From assembly GCA_963840275.1 (NCBI GenBank), contig CAWIYK010000001.1:372001-436000 (forward strand): a stretch of 64,000 nt of DNA, read 5' to 3'. Within the stretch, counting starts at the first letter, position 1. Every line of letters starts with the position of its first letter. The notes beneath the pieces are model-generated. The model made no database searches, had not been told where the DNA came from, and saw only the letters and a list, made by a program, of their open reading frames with translations. Source of the stretch: Actinophytocola sp963840275. Its GTDB lineage: Bacteria; Actinomycetota; Actinomycetes; Mycobacteriales; Pseudonocardiaceae. The translations under genes were made by a program, and so were the position numbers. Below are positions 54,430 through 64,000 of this stretch, piece after piece.

Positions 54430-57400
54430 ATGGCCACCTCCTCCGAAGAGCTCGTCGAGGCCTTACGCGAGACGCTCAAGGAGAACGAGCGGCTCTGGCA
54501 GTGGAACCAGGAGCTGGTCGCCGAGTCGAGCGAGCCGATCGCCATTATCGGAATGGCGTGCCGGCTACCCGGCGGTGTGCGTTCGCCGGAGGAATTGTGG
54601 GAACTCGTCGCGAACGGTCGCGACGGCATCTGCGCATTCCCCGAGGATCGGGGTTGGGACGTCGAGAAACTGTTCGACCCGGACCCGGCCGCGCCCGGCA
54701 AGTCCTACGTCCGCGAGGGCGGCTTCCTCGCCGGCGCCGCCGGTTTCGACGCCGAGTTCTTCGGCATCTCGCCGCGTGAGGCGCTCGCCATGGACCCGCA
54801 GCAGCGGCTCCTGCTGGAGGCGTCCTGGGAGGCGTTGGAGTCCGCCGGGATCGACCCGAACACGGTGCGCGGCACCAGGACCGGCGTGTTCGCCGGCGTG
54901 ATGTACCACGACTACGCGAGCGGTTTCCGGGTCTACCCGGAGGAGCTCGAGGGCCTGCTCGGCACCGGCACGGCCGGCAGCGTCGCGTCCGGCCGGGTGT
55001 CCTATGTGCTCGGTCTGGAAGGCCCGGCGGTCACCGTGGACACGGCGTGCTCGTCGTCGCTGGTGGCGCTGCACCTCGCGGTGCGCGCCGTGCGGGCCGG
55101 CGAGTGCACCCTCGCCCTCGCCGGCGGGGTCACCGTGATGTCCACCCCGGAGGCGTTCACCGAGTTCTCCCGCCAGCGCGGTCTCGCGCCGGACGCGCGC
55201 TGCAAGTCGTTCGCGGCGGCGGCCGACGGCAGTGGCTGGAGCGAGGGCGTCGGCATGCTGCTCGTGGAGCGGCTGTCGGACGCGCAACGCGACGGGCACC
55301 AGATCCTCGCGGTGATCCGCGGCTCCGCGGTCAACCAGGACGGCGCGTCGAACGGCCTGACCGCGCCGAACGGGCCGTCGCAGCAGCGGGTCATCCGCGC
55401 GGCGCTCGCCGACGCGCAACTGTCCACAGCGGACGTGGACGCGGTCGAGGCGCACGGCACCGGCACGTCGCTCGGCGACCCCATCGAGGCGCAGGCGCTC
55501 ATCGCGACCTACGGCAAGGACCGGGACCGGCCGTTGTGGCTCGGCTCGGTCAAGTCGAACATCGGGCACACGCAGGCCGCCGCCGGTGTCGCGGGTGTCA
55601 TCAAGATGGTGCAGGCCATGCGGAACCGGCAGCTGCCGAGAACGCTGCACGTGGACGAGCCGACGCCGAAGGTGGACTGGTCGGCCGGCTCGGTGTCGCT
55701 GCTGACCGCGCCGCAGGCGTGGCCGGCCGGGGACACGCCCCGGCGCGCGGCGGTGTCGTCGTTCGGGATCAGCGGCACCAACTCGCACGTGATCATCGAG
55801 GAGGCGCCCGCCGCGGTGGCCGCGGCGCCGGGCTCGGTGAGCGTGCCGGTCGTGCCGTGGGTGCTGTCGGCCCGGTCGGAGGCGGCGCTCGCCGCGCAGG
55901 CGGCGCGGCTGGCGGCCGTGGTGTCCGATGTGGACGTCGCCGATGTGGGTTTATCCCTGGCCACCACGCGTGCCGCGCTGGAGCACCGGGCGGTCGTGCT
56001 CGGGCGTTCGGCCGACGAGCTGCGTGCCGGCGTCGAGGCACTGGCCCTCGGCGAGGGCGGCGCGGTGCGCGGCACGGTGTCGGCCGGCCGGCTCGGCGTG
56101 CTGTTCACCGGGCAGGGCTCGCAGCGCGTCGGCATGGGCCGTGAGCTGTACGCGGCGTTCCCCGCGTTCGCTGCGGCGTACGACGAGGTGTGCGCGCGGT
56201 TCCCGTTCGCGCTGCCGTTGGACGACGAGGCCGCGCTCGACCAGACGGGGTACGCCCAGCCCGCGTTGTTCGCCATCGAGGTCGCGTTGTTCCGGTTGTT
56301 GGAGTCGTGGGGGATCCGGCCGGAGGTGGTGGCCGGGCACTCGATCGGCGAGCTGGCGGCCGCGCACGTGGCCGGGGTGTGGTCGCTCGCCGACGCGTGC
56401 ACCGTGGTCGCGGCGCGGGGTCGGCTGATGCAGGCGTTGCCGGCAGGTGGCGCGATGCTCGCCGTACAGGCGTCCGAGGACGAGCTGCTGCCGCTGCCGG
56501 ACGGAGTCGGGCTCGCCGCGGTGAACGGCCCGCGGGCCGTGGTCGTCTCCGGGGACGCGGCCGCCATCGACGAGCTGGCCCGCACGTGCGGTCACAAGGT
56601 GAAGAAGCTGCGGGTGTCGCACGCGTTCCACTCGCCGCTGATGGAGCCGATGCTCGCCGAGTTCCGTGCCGTTCTGGACACGGTCACGTTCAACACTCCG
56701 GCCATCCCGATCGTGTCGAACCTGACCGGGTCGGTCGTCGAGTCGACCGATCCGGAGTACTGGGTGCGGCACGTCCGGGAGGCGGTCCGGTTCGCCGACG
56801 GGATCACGACGATGGTCGGGCTTGGCGTGACCACGTTCCTGGAGCTGGGGCCGGAGGCCGTGCTGTCCGGCATGGGCGCCGAATGCGTCGCAGACCTGCC
56901 GGACGCCGACGAGCTGACGTTCGTGCCGGCGGTCCGGCGCAAGGACAACGAGGTCGACGAGGTCGACACCGTGTTGCGGGCGTTGGCGCGGCTGCACACC
57001 AGGGGTGTCAGTCCGGAGTGGACGACGATCTTCCCCGGCGCGCGGCAGGTGCCGCTGCCGAGCTATGCGTTCCAGCACAAGGACTACTGGCTGATCGCGC
57101 CGGAGGAGGCGGGCGACCTGACGTCCGCGGGGCTCGGCGGTGTCGACCACCCGCTGCTGAGCGCGGCGGTCGAGCTGCCCGACTCCGGCGGCGTGGTGTT
57201 CACCGGCCGTCTGTCCACGCGGACGCACCCGTGGCTGGCCGACCACGCGATCGCCGGCACGGTCCTCGTGCCCGGCACCGCGTTGGTGGATCTGGCGATC
57301 CGGGCCGGCGACCGGGTCGACCGGCCGCGTGTCGACGAGCTGACCCTGCATGCCCCGCTGGTGCTGGACGCGCCGGTGGACCTGCAGGTCACGGTCACCG

Positions 57401-59433
57401 ACGACGGTGCGGTGTCGATCTACTCCCGCCCGGAGCACGGGGTGTGGACCCAGCACGCGAGCGGCACGCTGTCGGCCGCGGCGGGCGCCGGTGCGGCACT
57501 GACCGAGTGGCCGCCGGCCGGCGCGACGCCGGTAGACGTCGACGGGCTGTACGACGAGCTTGCTTCGGCCGGGTTCGGTTACGGGCCGGCGTTCCAGGGC
57601 CTGCGGCGCGTCTGGACACTGCGCGGCGAGGTGTTCGCCGAGGTCGAGCTGACCGAGGACGCCACCGGGTTCGGGCTGCACCCCGCGCTGCTCGACTCGG
57701 TGCTGCACGCGCTGCTCGTCGACCGCGGCGACGAGGTGCGGCTGCCGTTCGCGTGGCGTGGCGTCACCCTGCACGCCACCGGCGCGACCGCGCTCCGGGC
57801 CCGGCTCACGGTCGACGGCGACATGGTGTCGCTGCGGGTCGCCGACCCGACCGGCGCGCCCGTGCTGGACGTCGAGTCGCTGGTCGTGCGGCCGGTGGAC
57901 GTGACACGGCTGGGCGCTGTCGACCACACCCGCTGGCTGTTCGGTCTGGAGTGGACACCCGCGCTCGTCGGCGAGCCGTCGCCGGCCGTCGTGCACGAGC
58001 TGCCGGTGCATCCGGACGTGCACACGGCCACTCACGAAGCCCTTGCCCTGGTACAGAACTGGCTCGCCGAGGACAACGGCGGCCGCCTGGTGTTCGTCAC
58101 GCGTGGCGCGGCCGGCCCGGACGTCACGGACCTGGCCGGCGCGGCCGTCTGGGGCTTGGTGCGGTCCGCGCAGGCGGAGCACCCCGGCCGGTTCGGTCTG
58201 GTGGACCTCGACTCGGACAGCTCGCTCGACACCGCGCTCGCGGTCGGCGAGCCGCAGGTGGTCGCGCGCGGCGGCGCGGTGTTCGTGCCGCGGCTGGTGC
58301 GGACCGCCGCCGACGGCACGCCGTCGATCGACGGCACCGTCGTGGTCACCGGTGGCACCGGCGGACTCGGCGCGGCCGTCGCGCGGCATCTGGTGGTGAA
58401 CCATGGGATCTCGCGGCTGGTGCTGGTCAGCCGCCGCGGACCGGACACCCCCGGCGCCGGCGACCTCGCGACCGAGCTGACCGGGCTGGGTGCCGCGGTG
58501 ACCGTCGCCGCGTGTGACGTCGCGGACCGCGACGCGCTCGCCGCGCTCCTCGCGGAGCACCCCGTGACCGGGGTCGTGCACGCGGCCGGGGTGCTGTCCG
58601 ACGGACTCGTCGAGACGCTGACCCCCGACCAGTTCGACACGGTGTTGCGTGCCAAGGCCGACGCCGCCCGCAACCTCCACGAGCTGCTGCCCGACGCGTC
58701 GCTGTTCGTGCTGTTCTCGTCCGCCTCCGGGATCATCGGGACCGCGGGCCAGGCCAACTACGCGGCGGCCAACTCCTACCTCGACGCGCTCGCCCAGGTT
58801 CGGCACGCGCAGGGCCGGCACGCCGTCTCGCTCGCGTGGGGGCTGTGGGCGCAGTCGAGTGCGATGACCGCGCATGTCGACCTGGCACGCATCAACCGTG
58901 CCGGCGCGCTGCCACTGTCCACCGAGGAGGGCCTGGCGCTGTTCGACGCCGCGCTCGGGCTCGGCCGCCCGGTGTCGGTGCCGATCAAGCTGGATCTCCC
59001 GACCCTGCAGGCGAACGCGCGGACCGCGCCGATCGCGTCGGTGTTGCGCGGGCTCGTGAACGTACGGCGCACGGCGGGTGCCGCGGACTCCGGCCGGTCC
59101 TCGGCACTGCGGTCCTCGCTCGCCGGGCTGGCCGAGGCCGACCAGGAGCAGGTGCTGCTGGACCTGGTCACGAAGCAGGTCGCGGTCGTGCTCGGGCACG
59201 CCAGCGACACGATCACACCCGGCCGCGCGTTCACCGAGCTGGGTTTCGACTCGCTCACCGCGGTCGAGCTGCGCAACCAGCTGAACGCGGCGAGCGGTCT
59301 GCGGCTGCCGGCGACGCTGGTGTTCGACTACCCGACGCCCCGCGCGCTGGCCAGGCACCTGCGTGCCGAGCTGGTCGGCAGGGACGTCACAGCTCGTGAC
59401 AGTCGCGCCGGTCGCCGCGACGGCCGGCGATGA
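54430..59433 (+). CDS. Modular type I polyketide synthase, one module: KS-AT-DH-KR-ACP
   Basis: A 1667-residue elongation module. An N-terminal docking helix ('SSEELVEALRETLKENERL', residues 4-22) implies that an upstream PKS protein feeds it. KS: about 36-460, active Cys207. AT: about 550-845, Ser638 in 'GHSIGE' and 'HAFH' at 731-734, both malonyl-type. DH: about 905-1190, catalytic His939 in 'HAIAGTVLVP'. KR: about 1290-1480, 'GGTGGLG' from 1308, Tyr1444; the 'LSD' motif marks a B-type ketoreductase. ACP: serine 1608 in 'GFDSL'. There is no ER, so each round should leave a trans double bond. No C-terminal docking domain is seen. Confidence 0.96.
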   Translation: MATSSEELVEALRETLKENERLWQWNQELVAESSEPIAIIGMACRLPGGVRSPEELWELVANGRDGICAFPEDRGWDVEKLFDPDPAAPGKSYVREGGFLAGAAGFDAEFFGISPREALAMDPQQRLLLEASWEALESAGIDPNTVRGTRTGVFAGVMYHDYASGFRVYPEELEGLLGTGTAGSVASGRVSYVLGLEGPAVTVDTACSSSLVALHLAVRAVRAGECTLALAGGVTVMSTPEAFTEFSRQRGLAPDARCKSFAAAADGSGWSEGVGMLLVERLSDAQRDGHQILAVIRGSAVNQDGASNGLTAPNGPSQQRVIRAALADAQLSTADVDAVEAHGTGTSLGDPIEAQALIATYGKDRDRPLWLGSVKSNIGHTQAAAGVAGVIKMVQAMRNRQLPRTLHVDEPTPKVDWSAGSVSLLTAPQAWPAGDTPRRAAVSSFGISGTNSHVIIEEAPAAVAAAPGSVSVPVVPWVLSARSEAALAAQAARLAAVVSDVDVADVGLSLATTRAALEHRAVVLGRSADELRAGVEALALGEGGAVRGTVSAGRLGVLFTGQGSQRVGMGRELYAAFPAFAAAYDEVCARFPFALPLDDEAALDQTGYAQPALFAIEVALFRLLESWGIRPEVVAGHSIGELAAAHVAGVWSLADACTVVAARGRLMQALPAGGAMLAVQASEDELLPLPDGVGLAAVNGPRAVVVSGDAAAIDELARTCGHKVKKLRVSHAFHSPLMEPMLAEFRAVLDTVTFNTPAIPIVSNLTGSVVESTDPEYWVRHVREAVRFADGITTMVGLGVTTFLELGPEAVLSGMGAECVADLPDADELTFVPAVRRKDNEVDEVDTVLRALARLHTRGVSPEWTTIFPGARQVPLPSYAFQHKDYWLIAPEEAGDLTSAGLGGVDHPLLSAAVELPDSGGVVFTGRLSTRTHPWLADHAIAGTVLVPGTALVDLAIRAGDRVDRPRVDELTLHAPLVLDAPVDLQVTVTDDGAVSIYSRPEHGVWTQHASGTLSAAAGAGAALTEWPPAGATPVDVDGLYDELASAGFGYGPAFQGLRRVWTLRGEVFAEVELTEDATGFGLHPALLDSVLHALLVDRGDEVRLPFAWRGVTLHATGATALRARLTVDGDMVSLRVADPTGAPVLDVESLVVRPVDVTRLGAVDHTRWLFGLEWTPALVGEPSPAVVHELPVHPDVHTATHEALALVQNWLAEDNGGRLVFVTRGAAGPDVTDLAGAAVWGLVRSAQAEHPGRFGLVDLDSDSSLDTALAVGEPQVVARGGAVFVPRLVRTAADGTPSIDGTVVVTGGTGGLGAAVARHLVVNHGISRLVLVSRRGPDTPGAGDLATELTGLGAAVTVAACDVADRDALAALLAEHPVTGVVHAAGVLSDGLVETLTPDQFDTVLRAKADAARNLHELLPDASLFVLFSSASGIIGTAGQANYAAANSYLDALAQVRHAQGRHAVSLAWGLWAQSSAMTAHVDLARINRAGALPLSTEEGLALFDAALGLGRPVSVPIKLDLPTLQANARTAPIASVLRGLVNVRRTAGAADSGRSSALRSSLAGLAEADQEQVLLDLVTKQVAVVLGHASDTITPGRAFTELGFDSLTAVELRNQLNAASGLRLPATLVFDYPTPRALARHLRAELVGRDVTARDSRAGRRDGRR

Positions 59434-62400
59434 GCCGATCGCGATCGTCGGCATGGCCTGCCGGTACCCGGGCGGGATCGGCTCACCGGAAGACCTGTGG
59501 CGCCTGGTGTCCGAGGGGCTCGACGGCATCACGGCGTTCCCGACCGACCGCGGCTGGCCGGCCGACCTGTTCGACCCGGACCCCGAGCGGCCGGGCAAGT
59601 CGTACGTGCGGGAGGGCGGTTTCCTGCACGAGGCCGCCGACTTCGACCCCGAGTTCTTCGGCATCTCACCGCGTGAGGCGCTCGCGATGGACCCGCAGCA
59701 GCGGCTGCTGCTGGAGACCTCGTGGGAGGCGTTCGAGCGTGCGGGCATCGACCCGCTGTCGTTGCGGGAGAGCAGGACCGGCGTGTTCACCGGCGCCATG
59801 TACCACGACTACGGCACCGGCATCGCGGCCGCGCCGGAGGACGTCGAGGGGTTCGTGGCGACCGGCACCGCGGGCAGTGTGGTGTCCGGCCGGGTGTCCT
59901 ATGTGTTCGGTCTGGAAGGACCCGCGGTCACCGTGGACACCGCGTGCTCGTCGTCGCTGGTGGCGCTGCACTGGGCGGCGCAGGCGCTGCGGACCGGGGA
60001 CTGCGGGCTCGCGCTCGCCGGCGGGGTGACGGTGATGGCGTCGCCGGACTCCTACATCGGGTTCTCGCGGCAGCGCGGCCTGGCGCCCGACGGTCGGTGC
60101 AAGGCGTTCTCCGGCACCGCGGACGGCACGGCGTGGTCCGAGGGCGTCGGTGTGCTGGTGCTGGAGCGGCTGTCCGACGCGCGCCGCAACGGCCGGCAGA
60201 TTCTCGCGGTGCTGACGGGGTCGGCCGTGAACCAGGACGGCGCGTCGAACGGGCTGACGGCCCCGAACGGGCCGTCGCAGCAACGGGTGATCCGGGCGGC
60301 GCTGGCGTCGGCGGGACTTCGACCGTCCGATGTGGACGCGGTCGAGGCACACGGCACCGGCACGGCGCTGGGTGACCCGATCGAGGCGCAGGCGCTGCTG
60401 GCGACGTACGGCCAGGACCGGGACCGGCCGCTGTGGCTGGGCTCCCTCAAGTCGAACATCGGCCACGCGCAGGCGGCGGCCGGTGTCGGCGGCGTGATCA
60501 AGATGGTGGAGGCGCTGCGCAACGGCGTGCTGCCGAGGACACTGCACGTGTCGGAGCCGTCGCCGAAGGTGGACTGGGCCGCCGGCGCGGTGTCCCTGCT
60601 GACGGAGCCGCAGGCGTGGCCGGCGGGCGAGCGGCCGCGACGCGCGGGGGTCTCGTCGTTCGGTTTCAGCGGCACCAACTCACACGTGATCATCGAGGAA
60701 CCACCCGCGACGTCGCCCGCGGCGCCGGGGTCGGTGGACGTGCCGGTCGTGCCGTGGGTGCTGTCCGCGCGGTCCGACGCGGCGCTCGCCGAGCAGGCGC
60801 GCCGGCTCGCGTCGGCGGTGTCCGAAGTGGACCTCGCTGACGTCGGCCTTTCGCTCGCCACCACGCGGGCCGGCCTGGAGCGGCGGGCCGTGGTGCTCGG
60901 CGCCGACCGCGCCGCGTTGCTCGCCGGACTGGCGGCGCTCGGCGCGGGCGAGCCGTCCTCGGCCGTCGTGACCGGCGAGGTCTCCGACGGGCGCCTCGCG
61001 GTGCTGTTCACCGGACAGGGTTCGCAGCGCGGCGGGATGGGTCGTGACCTGTACGAACGGTTCCCCATCTTCGCGGCCGCCTTCGACGAGGTGTGCGCCG
61101 CGATGCCGCTGGACCGGCCGCTCGCGGACGTCGTGTTCGCCGACGACGACCCCGCCCTCCACCAGACCGCGTACACCCAGGCCGCGCTCTTCGCCGTCGA
61201 GGTCGCGCTCTACCGGCTGCTGGAGTCGTGGGGCATCCGCCCGGACTTCCTTGCCGGGCACTCGATCGGCGAGCTGGCCGCCGCGCACGTCGCCGGGGTC
61301 TGGTCCCTGGCCGACGCCTGCGCGGTCGTGGCGGCCCGCGGCCGGCTCATGCAGGCGCTGCCGGCTGGTGGCGCGATGTTGTCGGTGCGTGGCACCGAGG
61401 CCGAGATCGCGCCGCTGCTCGACGAGCGCGTCAGCATCGCCGCCGTCAACGGCCCCGCCTCCGTCGTGGTCTCCGGAGACGCCGACGCGATCGAGGAGTT
61501 GGCGGACTCCTGTGGGTACAAGGTCAAGCGGCTTACGGTGTCGCACGCGTTCCATTCGCCGCGCATGGAGCCGATGCTCGAGGAGTTCCGTGCGGTGTTG
61601 GAGTCGGTGACCTTCAACGATCCGACGATTCCGGTGGTCTCGAACCTGACCGGCAAGTTGGTCGCGGCAACGGATCCGGGTTACTGGGTGCGGCACGTCC
61701 GCGAGGCCGTCCGGTTCGCCGACGGAGTCGCGACGCTCGCCGGGCTCGGCGTCACCACGTTCCTGGAGCTGGGACCCGACGCCGTGCTGTCGGGCATGGG
61801 CGCGGACTGCGTCGAGGACGCCGTGTTCGTGCCGGCCATGCGCCGCAACCACGACGAGACCGCGACCGTCACGAAGGCGCTGGCACACCTGCACACGCGT
61901 GGGATCAGTCCGGAGTGGACGAGCATCTTCCCCGGCGCCCGGCCGGTCGCGCTGCCGACGTACGCCTTCCAGCACCGGTCCTTCTGGCTCGCCGCGACTG
62001 CCGGCACGGTCGACGCAGCCGGGCTGGGCCAGTCCGCGACCGAGCACCCGCTGCTGGGTGCGGCCGTGTCCCTTGCCGACACCGGCACCACCGTGTTCAC
62101 CGGCCGGCTGTCCACGCGGACTCATCCCTGGCTCGCCGACCACGCCGTCGGCGGCACAGTTCTGGTACCGGGCACGGCGTTCGTCGACCTCGCGGTCCGC
62201 GCGGGCGACCACGTCGACCTGCCGCACCTCGACGAGCTGACGTTGCACGCGCCGCTGGTCCTCGACGAGCCGGTGCAGCTGCAGGTCACCGTCACCGACC
62301 AGGGGGCCGTGACAGTCCACTCGCGACCGGAGGACGGCGACTGGACCCAGCACGCCACCGGCACCGTCACTGCCGCGGCGACACCGGGTGCCGCACTGAC

Positions 62401-64000
62401 CGAGTGGCCGCCCGCCGGCGCGACCCCGATCGACGTCGACGGACTCTACGACGAGCTGGCCGACACCGGCTTCGGCTACGGCCCCACGTTCCGGGGACTG
62501 CGCAAGGCCTGGCGGCACGGCACGGACGTCTACGCCGAGGTCGCGCTGCCCGACGACACCGACACCGCCGGGTTCGGCATCCACCCGGCCCTCCTCGACG
62601 CGGCGCTGCACGCACTGCTCGCCGACGGTGGCGACACGCGGTTGCCGTTCGCGTGGAACGGCGTCACCCTGCACGCCACCGGCGCGACCGCGCTCCGCGT
62701 GCGGCTGACCCGCTCCGGCGAGGACGGCGTGACCATCCACGCGGCCGACCCGAGCGGCGCCCCGGTGGCCACCGTGGACACCCTCGTCGCCCGGCCCGTC
62801 GACCTGACCGCATTGCGTACCAACACCACCCGGCCGCTCTACGGTCTGGAGTGGACACCCATGCCACCGGCGACGGTCGAACCGACCGACGAGTGGTTCG
62901 TCGTCGGCGACACCACGCTCGGGCTCACGGCCGACCACCACCCTGACTTAACCGCGTTGCTCGACTCCCTCGACGCCGACCCCGCGCCCCGCGTGGTCAT
63001 CCACCCCGTCGCGCCGGGCCGCACGCCCGCCGACGTGCGGGCCGCGACCCAAGGCGTGCTCGCGCTGGTCCAGGCCTGGCTGGCCGACGACCGGCTCACC
63101 TCGTCCCGACTCGTGCTCGTCACCAGGAACGCCGTTGCCGCCAACGTGTCCGATCTGGCCGGCGCGGCCGTGTGGGGGCTGGTGCGCTCGGCGCAGGCCG
63201 AGCACCCTGGCCGGTTCACGCTGGTCGACATCGACGCCGCCGACGACCACATCGCCAACGCGATCTCCGCCGCACTCGCCGCCGCCGACGAGCCGCAGGT
63301 CGCGCTCCGCGACAACACGGTGCTCGTCCCACGCCTCGCCCGGCTGCCGCACACCGAAGCCGTGGCGCGCATCGACGGCACGGTCCTGGTCACCGGCGGC
63401 ACGAGCGGGCTCGGCGCGACCGTGGCCCGGCACCTGGTCGCCGCGCACGGGGTCCGGAAGCTCCTGCTCGTCAGCCGCCGGGGCCCGGCGACCCCGGGCG
63501 TCGAGCGGCTGGTGGCCGAGCTGGCCGCCGACGTGACCGTCGCCGCGTGCGACGTCGCCGACCGGGGCGCGCTGACGGCGCTGCTGGACGAGCACCCGGT
63601 CACCGGGGTCGTCCACTCCGCCGGCGTGCTCGCCGACGGCGTCGTCGACACCCTGACACCGGAACAGCTCGACACGGTCCTGCTGGCCAAGGTCGACGCC
63701 GCCGCCAACCTCCACGAGCTGCTCCCCGACGCGGAGCTGTTCGTCCTGTTCTCCTCGGCGGCCGGCGTCCTCGGCAACCCCGGCCAGGCCAACTACGCCG
63801 CCGCCAACTCCTACCTCGACGCGCTGGCCGAACACCGGCATGCCGCCGGCAAACCGGCGACGTCGATCGCGTGGGGCCTGTGGGCCGGCGGCATGGGTTC
63901 CGGCGCCGACCACGACCGGATCGGCCGCACGGGCGTCAAGCCACTGTCCGAAGAGGAGGGTCTGGCGCTGTTCGACGCGGCCGTCGCCCTCGACCGGCCG
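59396..64000 (+). CDS. Modular type I polyketide synthase, second module: KS-AT-DH-KR (cut by window edge)
   Basis: The frame is open from a GTG at 59396 to the window edge (1535 codons seen). It starts inside the end of the previous PKS gene with a 38-base overlap and opens 'VTVAPVAATAGDEPIAIVG', a linker rather than a docking domain. KS: active Cys184. AT: Ser623 in 'GHSIGE' and 'HAFH' from 717, malonyl-type. DH: His916 in 'HAVGGTVLVP'. KR: 'GGTSGLG' from 1334, Tyr1467, 'LAD' motif (B-type). The ACP and anything beyond lie outside. The pairing with the first module suggests conjugated polyene formation. Confidence 0.94.
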   Translation, partial: MTVAPVAATAGDEPIAIVGMACRYPGGIGSPEDLWRLVSEGLDGITAFPTDRGWPADLFDPDPERPGKSYVREGGFLHEAADFDPEFFGISPREALAMDPQQRLLLETSWEAFERAGIDPLSLRESRTGVFTGAMYHDYGTGIAAAPEDVEGFVATGTAGSVVSGRVSYVFGLEGPAVTVDTACSSSLVALHWAAQALRTGDCGLALAGGVTVMASPDSYIGFSRQRGLAPDGRCKAFSGTADGTAWSEGVGVLVLERLSDARRNGRQILAVLTGSAVNQDGASNGLTAPNGPSQQRVIRAALASAGLRPSDVDAVEAHGTGTALGDPIEAQALLATYGQDRDRPLWLGSLKSNIGHAQAAAGVGGVIKMVEALRNGVLPRTLHVSEPSPKVDWAAGAVSLLTEPQAWPAGERPRRAGVSSFGFSGTNSHVIIEEPPATSPAAPGSVDVPVVPWVLSARSDAALAEQARRLASAVSEVDLADVGLSLATTRAGLERRAVVLGADRAALLAGLAALGAGEPSSAVVTGEVSDGRLAVLFTGQGSQRGGMGRDLYERFPIFAAAFDEVCAAMPLDRPLADVVFADDDPALHQTAYTQAALFAVEVALYRLLESWGIRPDFLAGHSIGELAAAHVAGVWSLADACAVVAARGRLMQALPAGGAMLSVRGTEAEIAPLLDERVSIAAVNGPASVVVSGDADAIEELADSCGYKVKRLTVSHAFHSPRMEPMLEEFRAVLESVTFNDPTIPVVSNLTGKLVAATDPGYWVRHVREAVRFADGVATLAGLGVTTFLELGPDAVLSGMGADCVEDAVFVPAMRRNHDETATVTKALAHLHTRGISPEWTSIFPGARPVALPTYAFQHRSFWLAATAGTVDAAGLGQSATEHPLLGAAVSLADTGTTVFTGRLSTRTHPWLADHAVGGTVLVPGTAFVDLAVRAGDHVDLPHLDELTLHAPLVLDEPVQLQVTVTDQGAVTVHSRPEDGDWTQHATGTVTAAATPGAALTEWPPAGATPIDVDGLYDELADTGFGYGPTFRGLRKAWRHGTDVYAEVALPDDTDTAGFGIHPALLDAALHALLADGGDTRLPFAWNGVTLHATGATALRVRLTRSGEDGVTIHAADPSGAPVATVDTLVARPVDLTALRTNTTRPLYGLEWTPMPPATVEPTDEWFVVGDTTLGLTADHHPDLTALLDSLDADPAPRVVIHPVAPGRTPADVRAATQGVLALVQAWLADDRLTSSRLVLVTRNAVAANVSDLAGAAVWGLVRSAQAEHPGRFTLVDIDAADDHIANAISAALAAADEPQVALRDNTVLVPRLARLPHTEAVARIDGTVLVTGGTSGLGATVARHLVAAHGVRKLLLVSRRGPATPGVERLVAELAADVTVAACDVADRGALTALLDEHPVTGVVHSAGVLADGVVDTLTPEQLDTVLLAKVDAAANLHELLPDAELFVLFSSAAGVLGNPGQANYAAANSYLDALAEHRHAAGKPATSIAWGLWAGGMGSGADHDRIGRTGVKPLSEEEGLALFDAAVALDRP

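Noticed and set aside
55951..59799. 1282-codon minus-strand frame opposite the PKS genes
   Set aside because: Spans the junction of two PKS genes on the opposite strand and shows no domain; a consequence of high third-position GC.

Overview
The window comes from a high-GC actinomycete. Nearly every third codon position is G or C, GTG starts are common, short 4- or 8-base overlaps between genes are frequent, and regulators of SARP, StrR, GAF-ANTAR and ECF type are present. The gene set (treXYZ with malQ, DUF222-HNH remnants, modular PKS) fits the Pseudonocardiaceae (Saccharothrix, Lentzea or Amycolatopsis-like), but the genus is inferred only.

Bases 1-38.2 kb are mostly housekeeping and stress genes. 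They include an organic-hydroperoxide unit (ohr, ohrR and a 14-bp operator palindrome), an MMPL transporter, a PhzF isomerase, a StrR-type regulator with no cluster beside it, a two-gene block of secreted proteins, an IPNS-like dioxygenase, a small mechanosensitive channel and a secreted cyclophilin. A ProP-like transporter follows. Next comes a tightly overlapped alpha-glucan-to-trehalose operon, malQ-treX-treY-treZ, ending in a P-loop kinase of unknown substrate. Endonuclease V and a GNAT enzyme lead into a decayed stretch (25.9-27.5 kb) with a broken DUF222-HNH gene and an aldehyde dehydrogenase fragment. After that come DUF899 and SRPBCC proteins, a pyruvate-oxidase-like ThDP enzyme, a small ATP-dependent DNA ligase, a DUF2252 protein, STAS and GAF-ANTAR regulators, a shortened glycosyltransferase, a cation/proton antiporter and a TetR repressor.

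From 38 kb to the right edge the region is biosynthetic. (i) A divergent zinc-finger anti-sigma gene and an ECF sigma gene; the sigma gene is followed after 7 bp by a free carrier protein and an EntF-like C-A-PCP-TE synthetase. (ii) A tail-to-tail DesK-type kinase and NarL-type regulator. (iii) A leftward azole-peptide (TOMM/LAP) operon: a 62-residue precursor candidate, a fused ThiF-like/YcaO cyclodehydratase and a SagB-type dehydrogenase. (iv) Divergent from it, a SARP regulator, then an FcoT-type thioesterase, an acyl-CoA ligase, a carboxyltransferase and two PKS modules, each KS-AT-DH-KR with malonyl-type AT and B-type KR motifs; the second runs off the window before its ACP.

The PKS arm looks like a polyene assembly line whose starter may be made or released by the FcoT enzyme. 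FcoT relatives are known to add glycine to enoyl thioesters, so a beta-amino-acyl starter (as in macrolactams) is one hypothesis. The back-to-back arrangement of an azole-peptide operon and a PKS operon around one SARP gene raises the possibility of a peptide-polyketide hybrid product. That is the main candidate here for an undescribed system, and it is an inference from gene layout.
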